Source of the DNA: Acidobacteriaceae bacterium
GTDB lineage: Bacteria > Acidobacteriota > Terriglobia > Terriglobales > Acidobacteriaceae
Reading direction: 5' to 3'
NCBI GenBank assembly: GCA_030041435.1
Contig: JASHNW010000069.1
Location: 56,301 to 120,300 of the forward strand
DNA length: 64,000 bases
Shown: in pieces, positions 1-8,587 of the stretch
How positions within the stretch are numbered: the stretch's first letter is position 1
How the letters are laid out: the number at the start of each line of letters is the position of its first letter
Made by a program: the position numbers and the translations under genes
Notes under the pieces: generated by a model
Database searches by the model: none
Seen by the model: only the letters and a program-made list of their open reading frames with translations
What the model was told of the DNA's origin: nothing

Positions 1-466
1 GATTTCGCAGCGCGTCGATTTCGAGGGCGAACTGGCCGTGGTGATCGGCGAGCGCATCTCGCGTCTGGGTCCCGACGAAGATCCTCTGCCCTACATCCGC
101 GGCTACACCATCGTGAACGACGTGACGGCACGCGACCTGCAGAAGTCCGATGGCCAGTGGTCGAGAGCCAAGGGATTCGACACCTTCTGTCCGATGGGGC
201 CCATCGTGACCGACGAGATCGACCCGGCAGCGGGAATCGGGCTGGAGACGCGGCTGAATGGCGTTGCGAAGCAACAAGGCACCACGCGCGATCTGATCTT
301 CGATATCGGGGCGCTCCTGCGCCACATCACCGCAGCCATGACGCTGCTGCCGGGGGATGTGATCCCGACCGGGACGCCGGCTGGGGTTGCGCCGATGAAG
401 GCGGGGGATGTTGTCGAAGTCTCCATCGAGGGAATCGGCGCACTGACAAACCCAATCGTCGCGTAG
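1..466 (+). CDS. Fumarylacetoacetate hydrolase (FAH) family protein, 5' truncated by the window edge
   Basis: The frame is open from base 2 and has no upstream stop, so the gene starts before the window; the GTG at 38 lies inside the conserved core and is not a plausible start. Visible FAH-fold elements are the metal-binding FEGELAVVIG strand, then the YTIVNDVTARDLQ segment, and a C-terminal PGDVIPTGTPAGV turn. The family cleaves or decarboxylates 2-oxo acids and acylpyruvates using one divalent metal. Which substrate is used cannot be told from this fragment. It is one of three FAH-fold proteins in the window (with 13012-14292 and 28133-28960). Transaldolase follows 141 nt downstream on the same strand. 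Confidence 0.9.
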   Translation, partial: ISQRVDFEGELAVVIGERISRLGPDEDPLPYIRGYTIVNDVTARDLQKSDGQWSRAKGFDTFCPMGPIVTDEIDPAAGIGLETRLNGVAKQQGTTRDLIFDIGALLRHITAAMTLLPGDVIPTGTPAGVAPMKAGDVVEVSIEGIGALTNPIVA

Positions 467-607
467 CTTTTCGCTGGCTGCAGCATCTAAAACAAAGGAG
501 GGTGGGTTTGCCCGGATTTCTTCACTCTTCGCAGCTGGTATTCCCGCCGGAGTGCCGGATGCCCGATAATAAATCGCACACTGCTGCGCGCAGATAAAGG
601 GGGACGG

Positions 608-1612
608 ATGGCGAAATCACTGCTTGCACAACTCCGCGAAATAACTACGGTGGTTGCCGACACCGGCGACATCGAGGCGATTGAGAAGGTTCGTCCTCAG
701 GACGCGACCACCAATCCGTCGCTGCTGACGGCAGCCGCACAGATGCCGCAGTACGGCAGAATCGTCGACGATACGCTGGTGGACGCGAAGAAGCGGCTGG
801 GCGAGAACGCGAGCGACGGAGCGGTGACGAAGCTGGCCTTTGAGAACCTGGCGGTCGCGTTCGGCAAAAAGATTCTCGCCATCGTTCCCGGCCGTGTTTC
901 GACGGAAGTGGATGCGCGGCTCTCTTACGACACCGAGAAGACCATGGAGCAGGCGCATTCGATCATTCAGAAGTACGAGAGCGCCGGTGTTTCGCGCCAG
1001 CGCGTGCTCATCAAGATCGCGTCCACCTGGGAGGGCATTCGCGCGGCCGAGAAGCTGGAAACCGAGGGCATCCACTGTAACCTGACGCTGCTGTTCGGCC
1101 TTCACCAGGCGATTGCCTGCGCGGAGGCGAAGGTCACGCTGATCTCGCCGTTCGTCGGGCGCATTCTCGACTGGTACAAGAAGGACACTGGGAAGGACTA
1201 TCAGGGCGCCGACGATCCAGGCGTGCAGTCGGTGACGAAAATCTACAACTATTTCAAAAAGTTCGGCTATACCACCCAGGTGATGGGCGCGAGCTTCCGG
1301 AATACTGGCGAGATTTTCGAGCTGGCCGGCTGCGATCTGCTCACCATTTCTCCGCACTTTCTGGAGGAGCTGGACGCGACCCAGGGCACGCTGGAACGCA
1401 AGCTCGATCCCGTTAAAGCTAAGTCGCTGCAGATCGAAAAAATCCCAATGGACAAGGCGACCTTCGACAAGATGCACGCTGCGGATCGGATGGCCAGCGA
1501 CAAACTCAGCGAGGGTATCGAAGGATTCAGCAAGGCTCTGGTGCAACTCGAGCAGTTGCTGGCGAAGCGGCTGGCGGAGCTGGAGGCCGAGAAGCCCGTC
1601 GGAGTGCGATAA
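608..1612 (+). CDS. tal: Transaldolase
   Basis: Cytoplasmic pentose-phosphate-pathway enzyme that moves a dihydroxyacetone unit from sedoheptulose 7-phosphate to glyceraldehyde 3-phosphate. The 334-residue length fits the TalA/TalB-type class. Visible signatures are the DATTNPSLL motif near residue 32 and the Schiff-base lysine K136 in RVLIKIAST, followed by the NLTLLF strand. The ATG at 608 follows a strong purine-rich ribosome site (AAAGGGGG). The gene stands alone and is followed by a hairpin that looks like a terminator. The identification is secure by family signatures. Confidence 0.96.
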   Translation: MAKSLLAQLREITTVVADTGDIEAIEKVRPQDATTNPSLLTAAAQMPQYGRIVDDTLVDAKKRLGENASDGAVTKLAFENLAVAFGKKILAIVPGRVSTEVDARLSYDTEKTMEQAHSIIQKYESAGVSRQRVLIKIASTWEGIRAAEKLETEGIHCNLTLLFGLHQAIACAEAKVTLISPFVGRILDWYKKDTGKDYQGADDPGVQSVTKIYNYFKKFGYTTQVMGASFRNTGEIFELAGCDLLTISPHFLEELDATQGTLERKLDPVKAKSLQIEKIPMDKATFDKMHAADRMASDKLSEGIEGFSKALVQLEQLLAKRLAELEAEKPVGVR

Positions 1613-1632
1613 ACTCAGACTGCATTTTCAAC

Positions 1633-1664
1633 AGGCAGCTCCCAGGGGGCTGCCTGATCGTTTT
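1633..1664 (+). terminator. Probable rho-independent terminator after transaldolase
   Basis: AGGCAGC at 1633-1639 pairs with GCTGCCT at 1649-1655; a short T-run (GTTTT) follows at about 1660-1664. It lies in the 69 nt between the convergent tal and metallophosphoesterase genes. The T-run is short and offset, so strength is uncertain. Confidence 0.55.
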
Positions 1665-1681
1665 GGCTCCTGCCAAGGTAC

Positions 1682-2944
1682 TTAGCTCGCAATGTGCGTC
1701 GCCAGCGTCACCGTTACGACGTCGTCGGGTGTTTTTGTTGTTCCGCCGTCGTACTCAGGATGGAATTCAATGCTCATGGTAGTTGCATTCACCACAATGC
1801 GCAGATAACCGTAGTCGGTGTCGTCGTAACTGTTCAGCGTGAGCGTATTGTCGATCTTGTAGGGCGTGCGCAGCGTTGAGGTCATCGATGCCAGCGGCGA
1901 ATGGCCGCCGCACCCCGCGACAATAAAGGGAATCGTCATCCCGTTGACGGTGCGCGTGTAGCGCTGGTAGTTATGCGCATGGCCCGACAGAACGGCATGC
2001 GGCCATACGCCGGCCGCGGTGCAGGCGCTGTCGATGTCCGCCAGCATCCCAGGACTGCCGCCGTGATCGGAACCGCCTGTAAAGGCTGGATGGTGCGTTG
2101 CGATGATGACGGCTCCTGCATACTTTTGCATTTTGATGCGCTGCAGGGCCGCGGTTAGAAAGCTTACTTGCCGCTGGTCAAGGGTGGGGTAGGTTCCGTT
2201 TTCGGAAGAAATGACACCCGGATCTTCGAGCACGTTGCTGTACAGCCCCAGGATGCGCACAAACGGCGCGTCGAATGTGTAATAGACTCCCGGCTGGATC
2301 ATCGTGGTGCGCAGCAGGCCACCCGAGTCGGGCGACTGTTGCGGTGTCGCAGTGCAGAAATTGCGCAGGAATGCTTCGAGCGTCGTTTCCGGATCGGCCT
2401 GCCACACCACACCATCGTGATTTCCCGGGATGGCGACGATTGGCGCAGGGTAATCGCGATACGGCTCGTAGAACTGATCGTAGTAGTAGGTCGCCTCGCC
2501 GAAATAGTACACCACGTCGCCCAGGTGATAGAAGAACGAGGGCAGGTCGGCGGCACTGTCCTCACTAAAATCAGTCACCATCTTATCCGCGACCAGGCTC
2601 TGCGTCCCCGGGCCTTTGACGCTGCCGGTGTCGCCCACGCAGTGAAAGACGATCTGGCCCGCCGCAGTGATCGCGCTGGTCTTCGACGCACCCTGGCTGC
2701 CGTACACCTGGGCCAGCGTCAGCACCGGTTCCACCGCATTGCCGGCTGGTTGCGGCACCGGCTCGACATTTTTGATGCCCTGATATTTCTGGTCGGTGAC
2801 CGGAGTCTTGAAACTGGTGGGGTCAGGTGATGGAGTTGGCTGCGCAAAGATCGGATCGCCCGCGGCGGCGGCGGATTTTTTGCTCCCGGCCGGTTTGGCG
2901 GGGTGCTTCGGCTTCCTCTGTGGGGACGGTTTCGATTTAGGCAT
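1682..2944 (-). CDS. Calcineurin-like metallophosphoesterase
   Basis: A 420-residue protein. The first ~70 residues are Lys/Pro/Ala-rich and probably disordered. The metallophosphoesterase core then follows in order: FHCVGDTGS (metal Asp), HLGDVVYYFGE (GD), IPGNHDG (GNH), ATHHPAF (His) and LSGHAHNYQRY (GHxH). These are the five conserved blocks of the binuclear-metal phosphoesterase fold, related in layout to purple acid phosphatases. No signal peptide is evident. Substrate is unknown. It converges on tal and stands apart from the upstream MocR gene by 114 nt. Confidence 0.88.
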   Translation of the reverse strand: MPKSKPSPQRKPKHPAKPAGSKKSAAAAGDPIFAQPTPSPDPTSFKTPVTDQKYQGIKNVEPVPQPAGNAVEPVLTLAQVYGSQGASKTSAITAAGQIVFHCVGDTGSVKGPGTQSLVADKMVTDFSEDSAADLPSFFYHLGDVVYYFGEATYYYDQFYEPYRDYPAPIVAIPGNHDGVVWQADPETTLEAFLRNFCTATPQQSPDSGGLLRTTMIQPGVYYTFDAPFVRILGLYSNVLEDPGVISSENGTYPTLDQRQVSFLTAALQRIKMQKYAGAVIIATHHPAFTGGSDHGGSPGMLADIDSACTAAGVWPHAVLSGHAHNYQRYTRTVNGMTIPFIVAGCGGHSPLASMTSTLRTPYKIDNTLTLNSYDDTDYGYLRIVVNATTMSIEFHPEYDGGTTKTPDDVVTVTLATHIAS

Positions 2945-3058
2945 CAGCGATCTCCTGCCATCAGGATAGGCGCTCTTTGCTGAAATCTATGTAAAGCGTC
3001 TGTGATTCGGCAGTGTCTCACGCTTTGGCAGCCACGCGCGAGACAATAACCATCGTTG

Positions 3059-4525
3059 TCAGATCCCGATGATCTGCCGTAAGTGGCGAACCGCCGCCGG
3101 CGCATCTTCCTCGCGTGTATTGGCGAATCCTAGGATGAAACCATGGCGCGGCCTTTCCCCGAAGTAACACCCCGAAAGAGGCCAGAGCCACAGCTTTTCC
3201 CGAGCCGCTCGCGTGGCAATCTCCACGTCGGAATAGCCTTCCGGCAGCGTGACGGTCAGGTGCATGCCCGCCTCGGCTCCGTGAATCTGGAAAAAGTCGC
3301 CAAACTCCGCGTGCAGGCTTTCCACCAGCGCGGTCCGCCGCGATTTATAAAGAGCGCGCATGCGGCGGATATGCCGGGCAAAATGGCCGGCATGCATGAA
3401 CTCGGTGAGGACTTCCTGGAACAGATAGGGCGGGAAGATATCCATGGTGAAACGAACCGCAGTGAATTGATCGACCAGGTCAGGTGGGATGACCATATAG
3501 CCGAGCCGCAAAGACGGCCGGAGCACTTTGCTGAACGTTCCGATGTAGATAACCGAACCGCTCGGGTCCAGACCCTGCAGGGAAGGGATCGGCATACTCT
3601 CGAACCGGTACTCGCTGTCGTAGTCGTCTTCGACAATCCACGCGGAGGATTGGCGCGCCCACTCCAGCAGCTGAAAGCGGCGGCCGGCGCTCATGGTGTA
3701 GCCGAGCGCGTAATGGTGAGATGGCGTGACGAAGGCGACGCGGGCGGCGGGGCATCGCTGGATGCCGGCGGCAACGTTCAGTCCCTCTTCATCGACGGGA
3801 ACCGGAATGGTTCGGCAGCCTGAACCATGCACAAGAGACCGCACCAGCGGGTAGCAGGGCTCTTCAATCCAGGCCGCGTCGCCGGAATCGAGAAGAACGC
3901 GCGTGGTGATGTCGAGAGCCTGCTGCGAGCCGGAGACGACCATAATCTGGCTGGGATCGCACCGGACCGCGCGAGCGGTGCGCAGATACGAGCAAATGGC
4001 CTCGCGAAATGGGCCGAGACCCAGAGGATGGATGTTGTCGGCGGGATGAAGACGAAATATCCGGCTATACCGGGCCAGCAGCTTCGACCACACTTCGAAG
4101 GGGAACTGATCCAGGGCGGGCTGATGGACGCCGAACGAACCCCAGCCATGCCGCCATGGATTCTGCTCGTAGGGAGGAAATAATCTGGAGCGACGCGAAG
4201 TGTGCCGCGGTGCGACCGGCGCATGGACCGAAGCCCGGATCTGGCCGCTTTGGCCGCGAAGCGAAGCGGAGACAAAAGTTCCCGAGCCCACGCGGCTTTC
4301 AAAATAGCCCTCGGCCAGCAACTGCGAATAGGCGTCCAGCACTGGAAAGCGGGAAATCGCGAGTTCGGCAGCCAGCGCGCGACTTGACGGGACCTGTTGC
4401 CCGGCAGCCAGGTCGCCGCGCAGAATGGCGTCGCGAAATCCAGCGTACACCTGCCGGTGCAAAGGCGTCGTGGCACTGCGATCGACGGAGATTACCGGAA
4501 GCAATCCTGCGGAAACATCGGCCAT
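3059..4525 (-). CDS. MocR/GntR-type transcriptional regulator with aminotransferase-like domain
   Basis: A 488-residue fusion. An N-terminal GntR winged helix (residues ~15-85, TTPLHRQVYAGFRDAI...PSSRALAAEL) is joined by a linker to a fold-type I PLP-aminotransferase domain. In that domain VVSGSQQALD and the PLP-lysine segment YIGTFSKVLRPSLRLGYM are clear. MocR proteins bind PLP and usually sense an amino acid or a B6 vitamer; PdxR and GabR are named members. Neither neighbour betrays the target pathway, although an enoyl-CoA hydratase gene lies 115 nt upstream in the same direction. Repeated AAGTGGTCA boxes directly upstream look like its own operator. Confidence 0.9.
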   Translation of the reverse strand: MADVSAGLLPVISVDRSATTPLHRQVYAGFRDAILRGDLAAGQQVPSSRALAAELAISRFPVLDAYSQLLAEGYFESRVGSGTFVSASLRGQSGQIRASVHAPVAPRHTSRRSRLFPPYEQNPWRHGWGSFGVHQPALDQFPFEVWSKLLARYSRIFRLHPADNIHPLGLGPFREAICSYLRTARAVRCDPSQIMVVSGSQQALDITTRVLLDSGDAAWIEEPCYPLVRSLVHGSGCRTIPVPVDEEGLNVAAGIQRCPAARVAFVTPSHHYALGYTMSAGRRFQLLEWARQSSAWIVEDDYDSEYRFESMPIPSLQGLDPSGSVIYIGTFSKVLRPSLRLGYMVIPPDLVDQFTAVRFTMDIFPPYLFQEVLTEFMHAGHFARHIRRMRALYKSRRTALVESLHAEFGDFFQIHGAEAGMHLTVTLPEGYSDVEIATRAAREKLWLWPLSGCYFGERPRHGFILGFANTREEDAPAAVRHLRQIIGI

Positions 4526-4538
4526 TTGGACGAATAGT

Positions 4539-4604
4539 AGTGGTTATGCAGGATTTCGAGCAAGTGGTCATGCTGAGATGCCACTTGACGGCAAAAAGTG
4601 GTCA
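4539..4604. promoter_or_regulatory. Candidate MocR operator: repeated AAGTGGTCA boxes
   Basis: Upstream of the MocR gene (start at 4525, minus strand) are AGTGGTTATGC at 4539-4549, AAGTGGTCATGC at 4562-4573, an inverted copy TGCCACTT at 4579-4586, and AAGTGGTCA at 4596-4604. MocR proteins commonly bind direct repeats next to their own promoters. Binding here is inferred only from the repetition and position. Confidence 0.5.
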
Positions 4605-4640
4605 GAATCGAGCGATGCGGAGGGCGGTTGCCCCCGGTTA

Positions 4641-5477
4641 TCATCCATGCCCGACCGTGTCCTTCGTGGGCATGGCCGACGGCCAATGCGGGTCGCGCTT
4701 CTCCAGGAAGGCAGCCACACCCTCTTTGAAGTCCTCTGTCGACCGCGCCTGCACGTTGGCCAGAATCGCCGTTTCCACGTCGTCAGGCAGCGACCGATCC
4801 GAGAAGCGGTTCAGCAGGCGCTTGGTGGCCTGCATGGCACAGGGGCTGTTGCGCAGCAAACGCAGGGCGAGCGCACGCGCCTCCCGCATCAACTCGGGCT
4901 CGGGGACGATCCGCGTCACCAGCCCCAGCGATTCAGCCTCCGCCGCACTCAGCAGCCGGCCGGTCAGCAGCAAATCGCGGCTGCGTTTATCGCCGATCTG
5001 AGTACGCAAAAACGCTGCCACAATCGCCGGCACGAAGCCAATGCGGACTTCGGTATAGCCAAACTTTGCCTCAGGCACAGCCAAAGTAAAGTCGCAAAGC
5101 GTGGCAATGCCCATGCCGCCGGCAATTGCCGGTCCGTTGACGGCGGCGATGGTTGGTTTCGGGCAGGTGTACACGGTGCGCAGGAGCGTGGCGATGTTTT
5201 CGGAATCTGTCTGGCTTTCCTGGGCGAAGCGCGGGTCGCTGCACGGGGTCTGGGTCATGGCCCGCAGGTGTTCGAGATCGAGCCCGGCGCAAAATGCCGA
5301 GCCGGCGCCGGTGAGAATGATGACGTGGCATTCATGGCTTGCGGCTGCGGCTTCCAGTGCCTGCGTCAGATCGTCGATGAGCTGCGGAGTGAGCGCATTG
5401 CGCTTCTCCGGACGGTTGAGAAGAATGGTTTGAACGCCCGCATCGGTGTGGACATGCAGAGTGGAATAGTGGGTCAT
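4641..5477 (-). CDS. Enoyl-CoA hydratase/isomerase family protein
   Basis: A 278-residue crotonase-fold protein. The oxyanion-hole segments GAGSAFCAGLDLEHLR and NGPAIAGGMGIATLCDF are present, followed by FGYTEVRIGFVPA, where a catalytic Glu is expected in hydratases. The EVRIGFVPA variant resembles methylglutaconyl-CoA hydratase-like members of leucine degradation, but specificity cannot be assigned from sequence alone. It is the gene upstream of the MocR regulator on the same strand. The ATG at 5477 gives a protein that starts directly into the first beta strand. Confidence 0.9.
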   Translation of the reverse strand: MTHYSTLHVHTDAGVQTILLNRPEKRNALTPQLIDDLTQALEAAAASHECHVIILTGAGSAFCAGLDLEHLRAMTQTPCSDPRFAQESQTDSENIATLLRTVYTCPKPTIAAVNGPAIAGGMGIATLCDFTLAVPEAKFGYTEVRIGFVPAIVAAFLRTQIGDKRSRDLLLTGRLLSAAEAESLGLVTRIVPEPELMREARALALRLLRNSPCAMQATKRLLNRFSDRSLPDDVETAILANVQARSTEDFKEGVAAFLEKRDPHWPSAMPTKDTVGHG

Positions 5478-5588
5478 GACAACCTCGGCAGCGACTCAAG
5501 ATGGTACCGCTTCCGGGTGCTCACCGCCAGAGAATCGCGGCGCAGCCGATCCGCCGGCGTCGGCTGCGCTGCAGGGGGGCGCTCAACG

Positions 5589-5879
5589 TTAGCGCCAGTG
5601 GCCGTCGACCCAATACCAGCCACCACGATCGCGCCGCCAGTGTCCGGGAACCCACACCGCATGCGGGCGCGGCGGAGCAGCCCAGTAGCCACCCGCCCAA
5701 ACGTAGGCGTGCCCGTCCCAGCGGTGGTGTCCGCCAACCCAAACCCAGCCGGGGTGAGGCCGCGGTCCGGGATGCTCGACGACCACGGGCGGCGGAGCGA
5801 CACCTACATACACGCGCTGCGCATAAGCCGCAGGCAGGCTGAGCAGTGCAGCGGAGGCGAGCAGGAGAAGTTTCTTCAT
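5589..5879 (-). CDS. Secreted YXWGXW-repeat protein
   Basis: A 96-residue protein. The signal peptide (MKKLLLLASAALLSLPAAYA) is followed by a mature part almost entirely of short Trp/Gly/His/Pro repeats, including WVWVGGHHRWDGHAYVWAGG and WVPGHWRRDRGGWYWVDGHW. This is the pattern of the YXWGXW family seen in many Gram-negative bacteria, whose function is not established. The ATG at 5879 is preferred over the longer frame because it begins the signal peptide and has AAAGGA about 12 nt upstream. It is likely exported to the periplasm or envelope. Confidence 0.8.
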   Translation of the reverse strand: MKKLLLLASAALLSLPAAYAQRVYVGVAPPPVVVEHPGPRPHPGWVWVGGHHRWDGHAYVWAGGYWAAPPRPHAVWVPGHWRRDRGGWYWVDGHWR

Positions 5880-6010
5880 GACGAGAGTTGTCCTTTCAGT
5901 GTTGAGAGCGGATTTCCGATGCGGCCGGCGATCATGTCGCCTGCCGCCCTCATCGCATCGAACACGGCATGGGCCCGGTGGTTGCGCTATCTTAGCGCAA
6001 ACTGTTTGCA

Positions 6011-6919
6011 TCACGGTTTCCGGGGAATCAACAGCTGTGCTGGTGGAACGATGCGATAGGTCTCGGCAAAGTTGCCCTGATCGACCGCGAGCGAAAGGCG
6101 CCCGCGCGAGTCGATATAAAAGAGCGGTTGGCCGATGGGCACGTCGCTGAATGTCTTGTGAAAGGGAATGCTGTAGGATTTTCCATTCAGCGTCACCGGC
6201 ACCAAGTCGCCCAGGTGATAACCGAGCTGGGCGAATACCGATTGCGGAATGTTGAGGATCAAATTGCCGAATGGTCCATCCGTGCCGATCACCTCGCCGT
6301 GCAGCCCCTTTGCATCGATGGTCGCGGTATGCAGATCGAGCCGAACGAGTTTTGCGACGTCCAGTGCCGGACCCGCCTGAGTCCAGTCGTCGCCGCGCGC
6401 CAGGTGCGCGCCTGCCGGCGAGAAGATATCGCGCCCATGAAATGTCGATGACAGCCTGGAACCAATCATCCAGTCGGGATTCGTGATTTCCCGCGCTGCT
6501 TCGATGCCGTCACGATCCTGTACGAGCGTGAGCAGCCCGTTATCCGGTACGACGAAAAACTGTCCCACTTTCGATTTCGCAATGATCGCTTTGCGTGAGC
6601 TGCCTACGGTGGGATCGACCACGCCGACGAAGACCGCATCCTTCGGAAAGTACGGCGCCGATCCAGCCAGGAAGCGCGCTCCTTCGGCGATGTCGAAGGG
6701 CGTTACCTGGTGCGTGATGTCGATGACCCGCACGCCCGGAGCAATCCCCTCCATGACCGCTTTGCAGATGCCAATCGCATCGTCTTTCACGTCGAAGTCG
6801 GACATGAAACCGATGACGTGCATCGGCTGCGGTGTCGGCGCGGGGGCCCGATGGCATGCGGCGATGTTGAAGGCGGACAGGCCCGCAAGAACTGCGGCCA
6901 GAGAGCTGCGCAGGGTCAT
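6011..6919 (-). CDS. SAM hydroxide adenosyltransferase (SAM hydrolase, DUF62 family), predicted lipoprotein
   Basis: A 302-residue protein. The DUF62/SAM hydrolase family converts S-adenosylmethionine to adenosine and methionine. The core residues appear present: VVDPTVGSSRKAI carries the conserved Asp and Arg and STFHGRDIFSPAGAHLA the His. The N-terminus is unusual: a hydrophobic stretch ends in IAAC with Cys at 22, matching a lipobox, followed by a Pro/Ala linker. That predicts export and lipidation, odd for an enzyme using a cytoplasmic cofactor. It stands between the YXWGXW gene and the YkgJ-like gene on the same strand. Confidence 0.86.
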   Translation of the reverse strand: MTLRSSLAAVLAGLSAFNIAACHRAPAPTPQPMHVIGFMSDFDVKDDAIGICKAVMEGIAPGVRVIDITHQVTPFDIAEGARFLAGSAPYFPKDAVFVGVVDPTVGSSRKAIIAKSKVGQFFVVPDNGLLTLVQDRDGIEAAREITNPDWMIGSRLSSTFHGRDIFSPAGAHLARGDDWTQAGPALDVAKLVRLDLHTATIDAKGLHGEVIGTDGPFGNLILNIPQSVFAQLGYHLGDLVPVTLNGKSYSIPFHKTFSDVPIGQPLFYIDSRGRLSLAVDQGNFAETYRIVPPAQLLIPRKP

Positions 6920-6985
6920 GCGATGCTCCTTCGAAATCAGAGTTTCGAGGAATGTAGCACAAGCGGCCGCCAGGCGGGAGGAGGA

Positions 6986-7585
6986 TCAGCGGCCCAGCAG
7001 CGCCCACGCGATGACGGTATTACCCGCCATACCGCTCTGCTTTTCGGTCTCCGCATTCAGCGACGCTTCCACCTCGTCGGTTTCGAGGTAGACTTCGCAG
7101 GCGGCGATGGTAGCCGGGTCCGCGCCCACGAAGCATAACTCGCACACGCCGAGCCCTTCTTCCGTTCGCAGCGGAGGGCCAAAAATGCGGCATGTCATCG
7201 GGCGGGCCGCATACAGATCGCAAAGACCGGTCGCGGGATCGAGGACAGGGCAGAGTTCGTCATTAGCGAAGTTGTCGAACTCCTCATGGCGATCAGGGTC
7301 CAGAATACCCGTGGCCGCATCGCCGGGAAACTCCGGCGTAAGACGCGCGACCGCCTGCTGCGCGCGCTGGCGAACCGCTGCTGCCTTCTCCGCATCCGTG
7401 CTTTCCAGCGCGGCGAAACCTTCGCGCAGCCGTGCAGCATCCAGTTGCGAGATCGGGAAGACGCCCATGCAGCACTGGGTGCAGCCCGGAGCGCATTTGA
7501 GCCAGGCTCCGGAACGTCGCGCAGCGTCGGCTGTCGCCGCGTCGACAATCTGCACCAGTTGAGCGTCTCCTGAGGGAAGCGTCAT
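6986..7585 (-). CDS. YkgJ-family cysteine-cluster protein (putative Zn/Fe-binding)
   Basis: A 199-residue protein with the cysteine pattern C31-x3-C35-x2-C38-C39 near the N-terminus. Further cysteines follow in DELCPVLD, GLCDLYAARPMTCRIFG and LGVCELCF. This is the signature of the YkgJ/UPF0153 family, thought to bind a metal cluster; no reaction is established. The ATG at 7585 is chosen because the longer open frame upstream has no family resemblance. It is divergent from the sirtuin gene, leaving 200 nt between the two starts. Confidence 0.8.
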   Translation of the reverse strand: MTLPSGDAQLVQIVDAATADAARRSGAWLKCAPGCTQCCMGVFPISQLDAARLREGFAALESTDAEKAAAVRQRAQQAVARLTPEFPGDAATGILDPDRHEEFDNFANDELCPVLDPATGLCDLYAARPMTCRIFGPPLRTEEGLGVCELCFVGADPATIAACEVYLETDEVEASLNAETEKQSGMAGNTVIAWALLGR

Positions 7586-7785
7586 GGCGTCAGGATAGCG
7601 GAGAGCGGGCGCCGATGATTTTTTCGTAATTCGAGAGAGACATGCTCCCTGCAAGCTCTGTGGAGCATCATGCCATGGAAAAAGTTGCGATAAACCCACC
7701 GTGCAGTAGAGCTGCAGTCAGCTTCGCCATTGGAATTCTGGGTCTCCGGAGGATGCGAACAGCAACGGCTGTTTATCCTGTGGTG

Positions 7786-8544
7786 ATGGCAAATTCGACT
7801 TACGAACCCATTCAGATCGGCTCCGAGGATCGCGTCTTTGTCCTCACCGGCGCCGGCGTCAGCGCGGAAAGCGGGCTCAGGACGTTCCGCGATCAGGGTG
7901 GCCTGTGGGAAGGTCATCGGGTCGAAGAAGTCGCTACGCCTGAAGGGTGGGATGAAGACCCGGTGCGGGTCTGGCGCTTCTATAGCCAGCGCCGCCGCGA
8001 CGCGCGGCTTGCCGAGCCTAACCCCGCCCATCATGCACTCGCCGCGCTCGAAGAGCAACTGGGCGAACGGTTTTTTCTGTGCACGCAGAACGTCGACGAT
8101 CTGCACGAGCGCTCCGGATCGCGGCGGCTGGCGCACATGCACGGTGAACTTTTTGCGTCACGCTGCGAGTTCCACACGGTCGCCGGCGGAGCCGGGCCCG
8201 GTCACTGCGACAAGGGTCCGTTCCCGGATGCAGCCCTGTATGAATCCGCCGAGGCCATTCCTCGCTGCGCGTGCGGCGGCCGTATCCGCCCACACATCGT
8301 CTGGTTCGGCGAGATTCCGCTGGAGATGGACCGGATCCAGCAGGAGATCGATCGTTGTACGGTGATGCTGGTCGTCGGCACATCGGGCGCTGTCTATCCA
8401 GCAGCCAATTTTGTGCGCTGGGCGGGGTCGCTGGTGCGGAAATACTACATCGGACCCGAGGCGCCGATGAATGCGCAGGCTTTCACACGCCTCGTGCTGG
8501 GCAATGCAGGGCAGGTTCTGCCGGGGCTTTTCAAGGCAAAATGA
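7786..8544 (+). CDS. cobB: Sir2-family NAD-dependent protein deacylase (CobB type)
   Basis: A 252-residue sirtuin. The NAD-binding GAGVSAESGLRTFRDQGGLWE motif is at the N-terminus, followed by TQNVDDLHERSG and the catalytic His in HMHGELF. A zinc module has Cys in SRCEFH, GHC, and RCACGG, then HIVWFGE. The FYSQRRRDA segment contains a Y-x-x-R motif, which in class III sirtuins (E. coli CobB, human SIRT5) recognises succinyl or malonyl lysine, so desuccinylase activity is likely. The ATG at 7786 is chosen as the closest to the NAD motif; an in-frame ATG at 7753 is a less likely alternative. Confidence 0.93.
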   Translation: MANSTYEPIQIGSEDRVFVLTGAGVSAESGLRTFRDQGGLWEGHRVEEVATPEGWDEDPVRVWRFYSQRRRDARLAEPNPAHHALAALEEQLGERFFLCTQNVDDLHERSGSRRLAHMHGELFASRCEFHTVAGGAGPGHCDKGPFPDAALYESAEAIPRCACGGRIRPHIVWFGEIPLEMDRIQQEIDRCTVMLVVGTSGAVYPAANFVRWAGSLVRKYYIGPEAPMNAQAFTRLVLGNAGQVLPGLFKAK

Positions 8545-8587
8545 GCGAGGGTTGATGCGCGGCCGGACAGCGACCCCGCCGCCTGGC

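Noticed and set aside
617..1546. A long minus-strand open frame antisense to transaldolase
   Set aside because: It lies wholly within a confidently identified gene and shows no domain; GC-rich codon bias explains open antisense frames.
5589..6014. A longer 141-residue start for the YXWGXW protein
   Set aside because: The extra 45 residues would precede the signal peptide; ATG at 5879 has a ribosome site and begins the signal.
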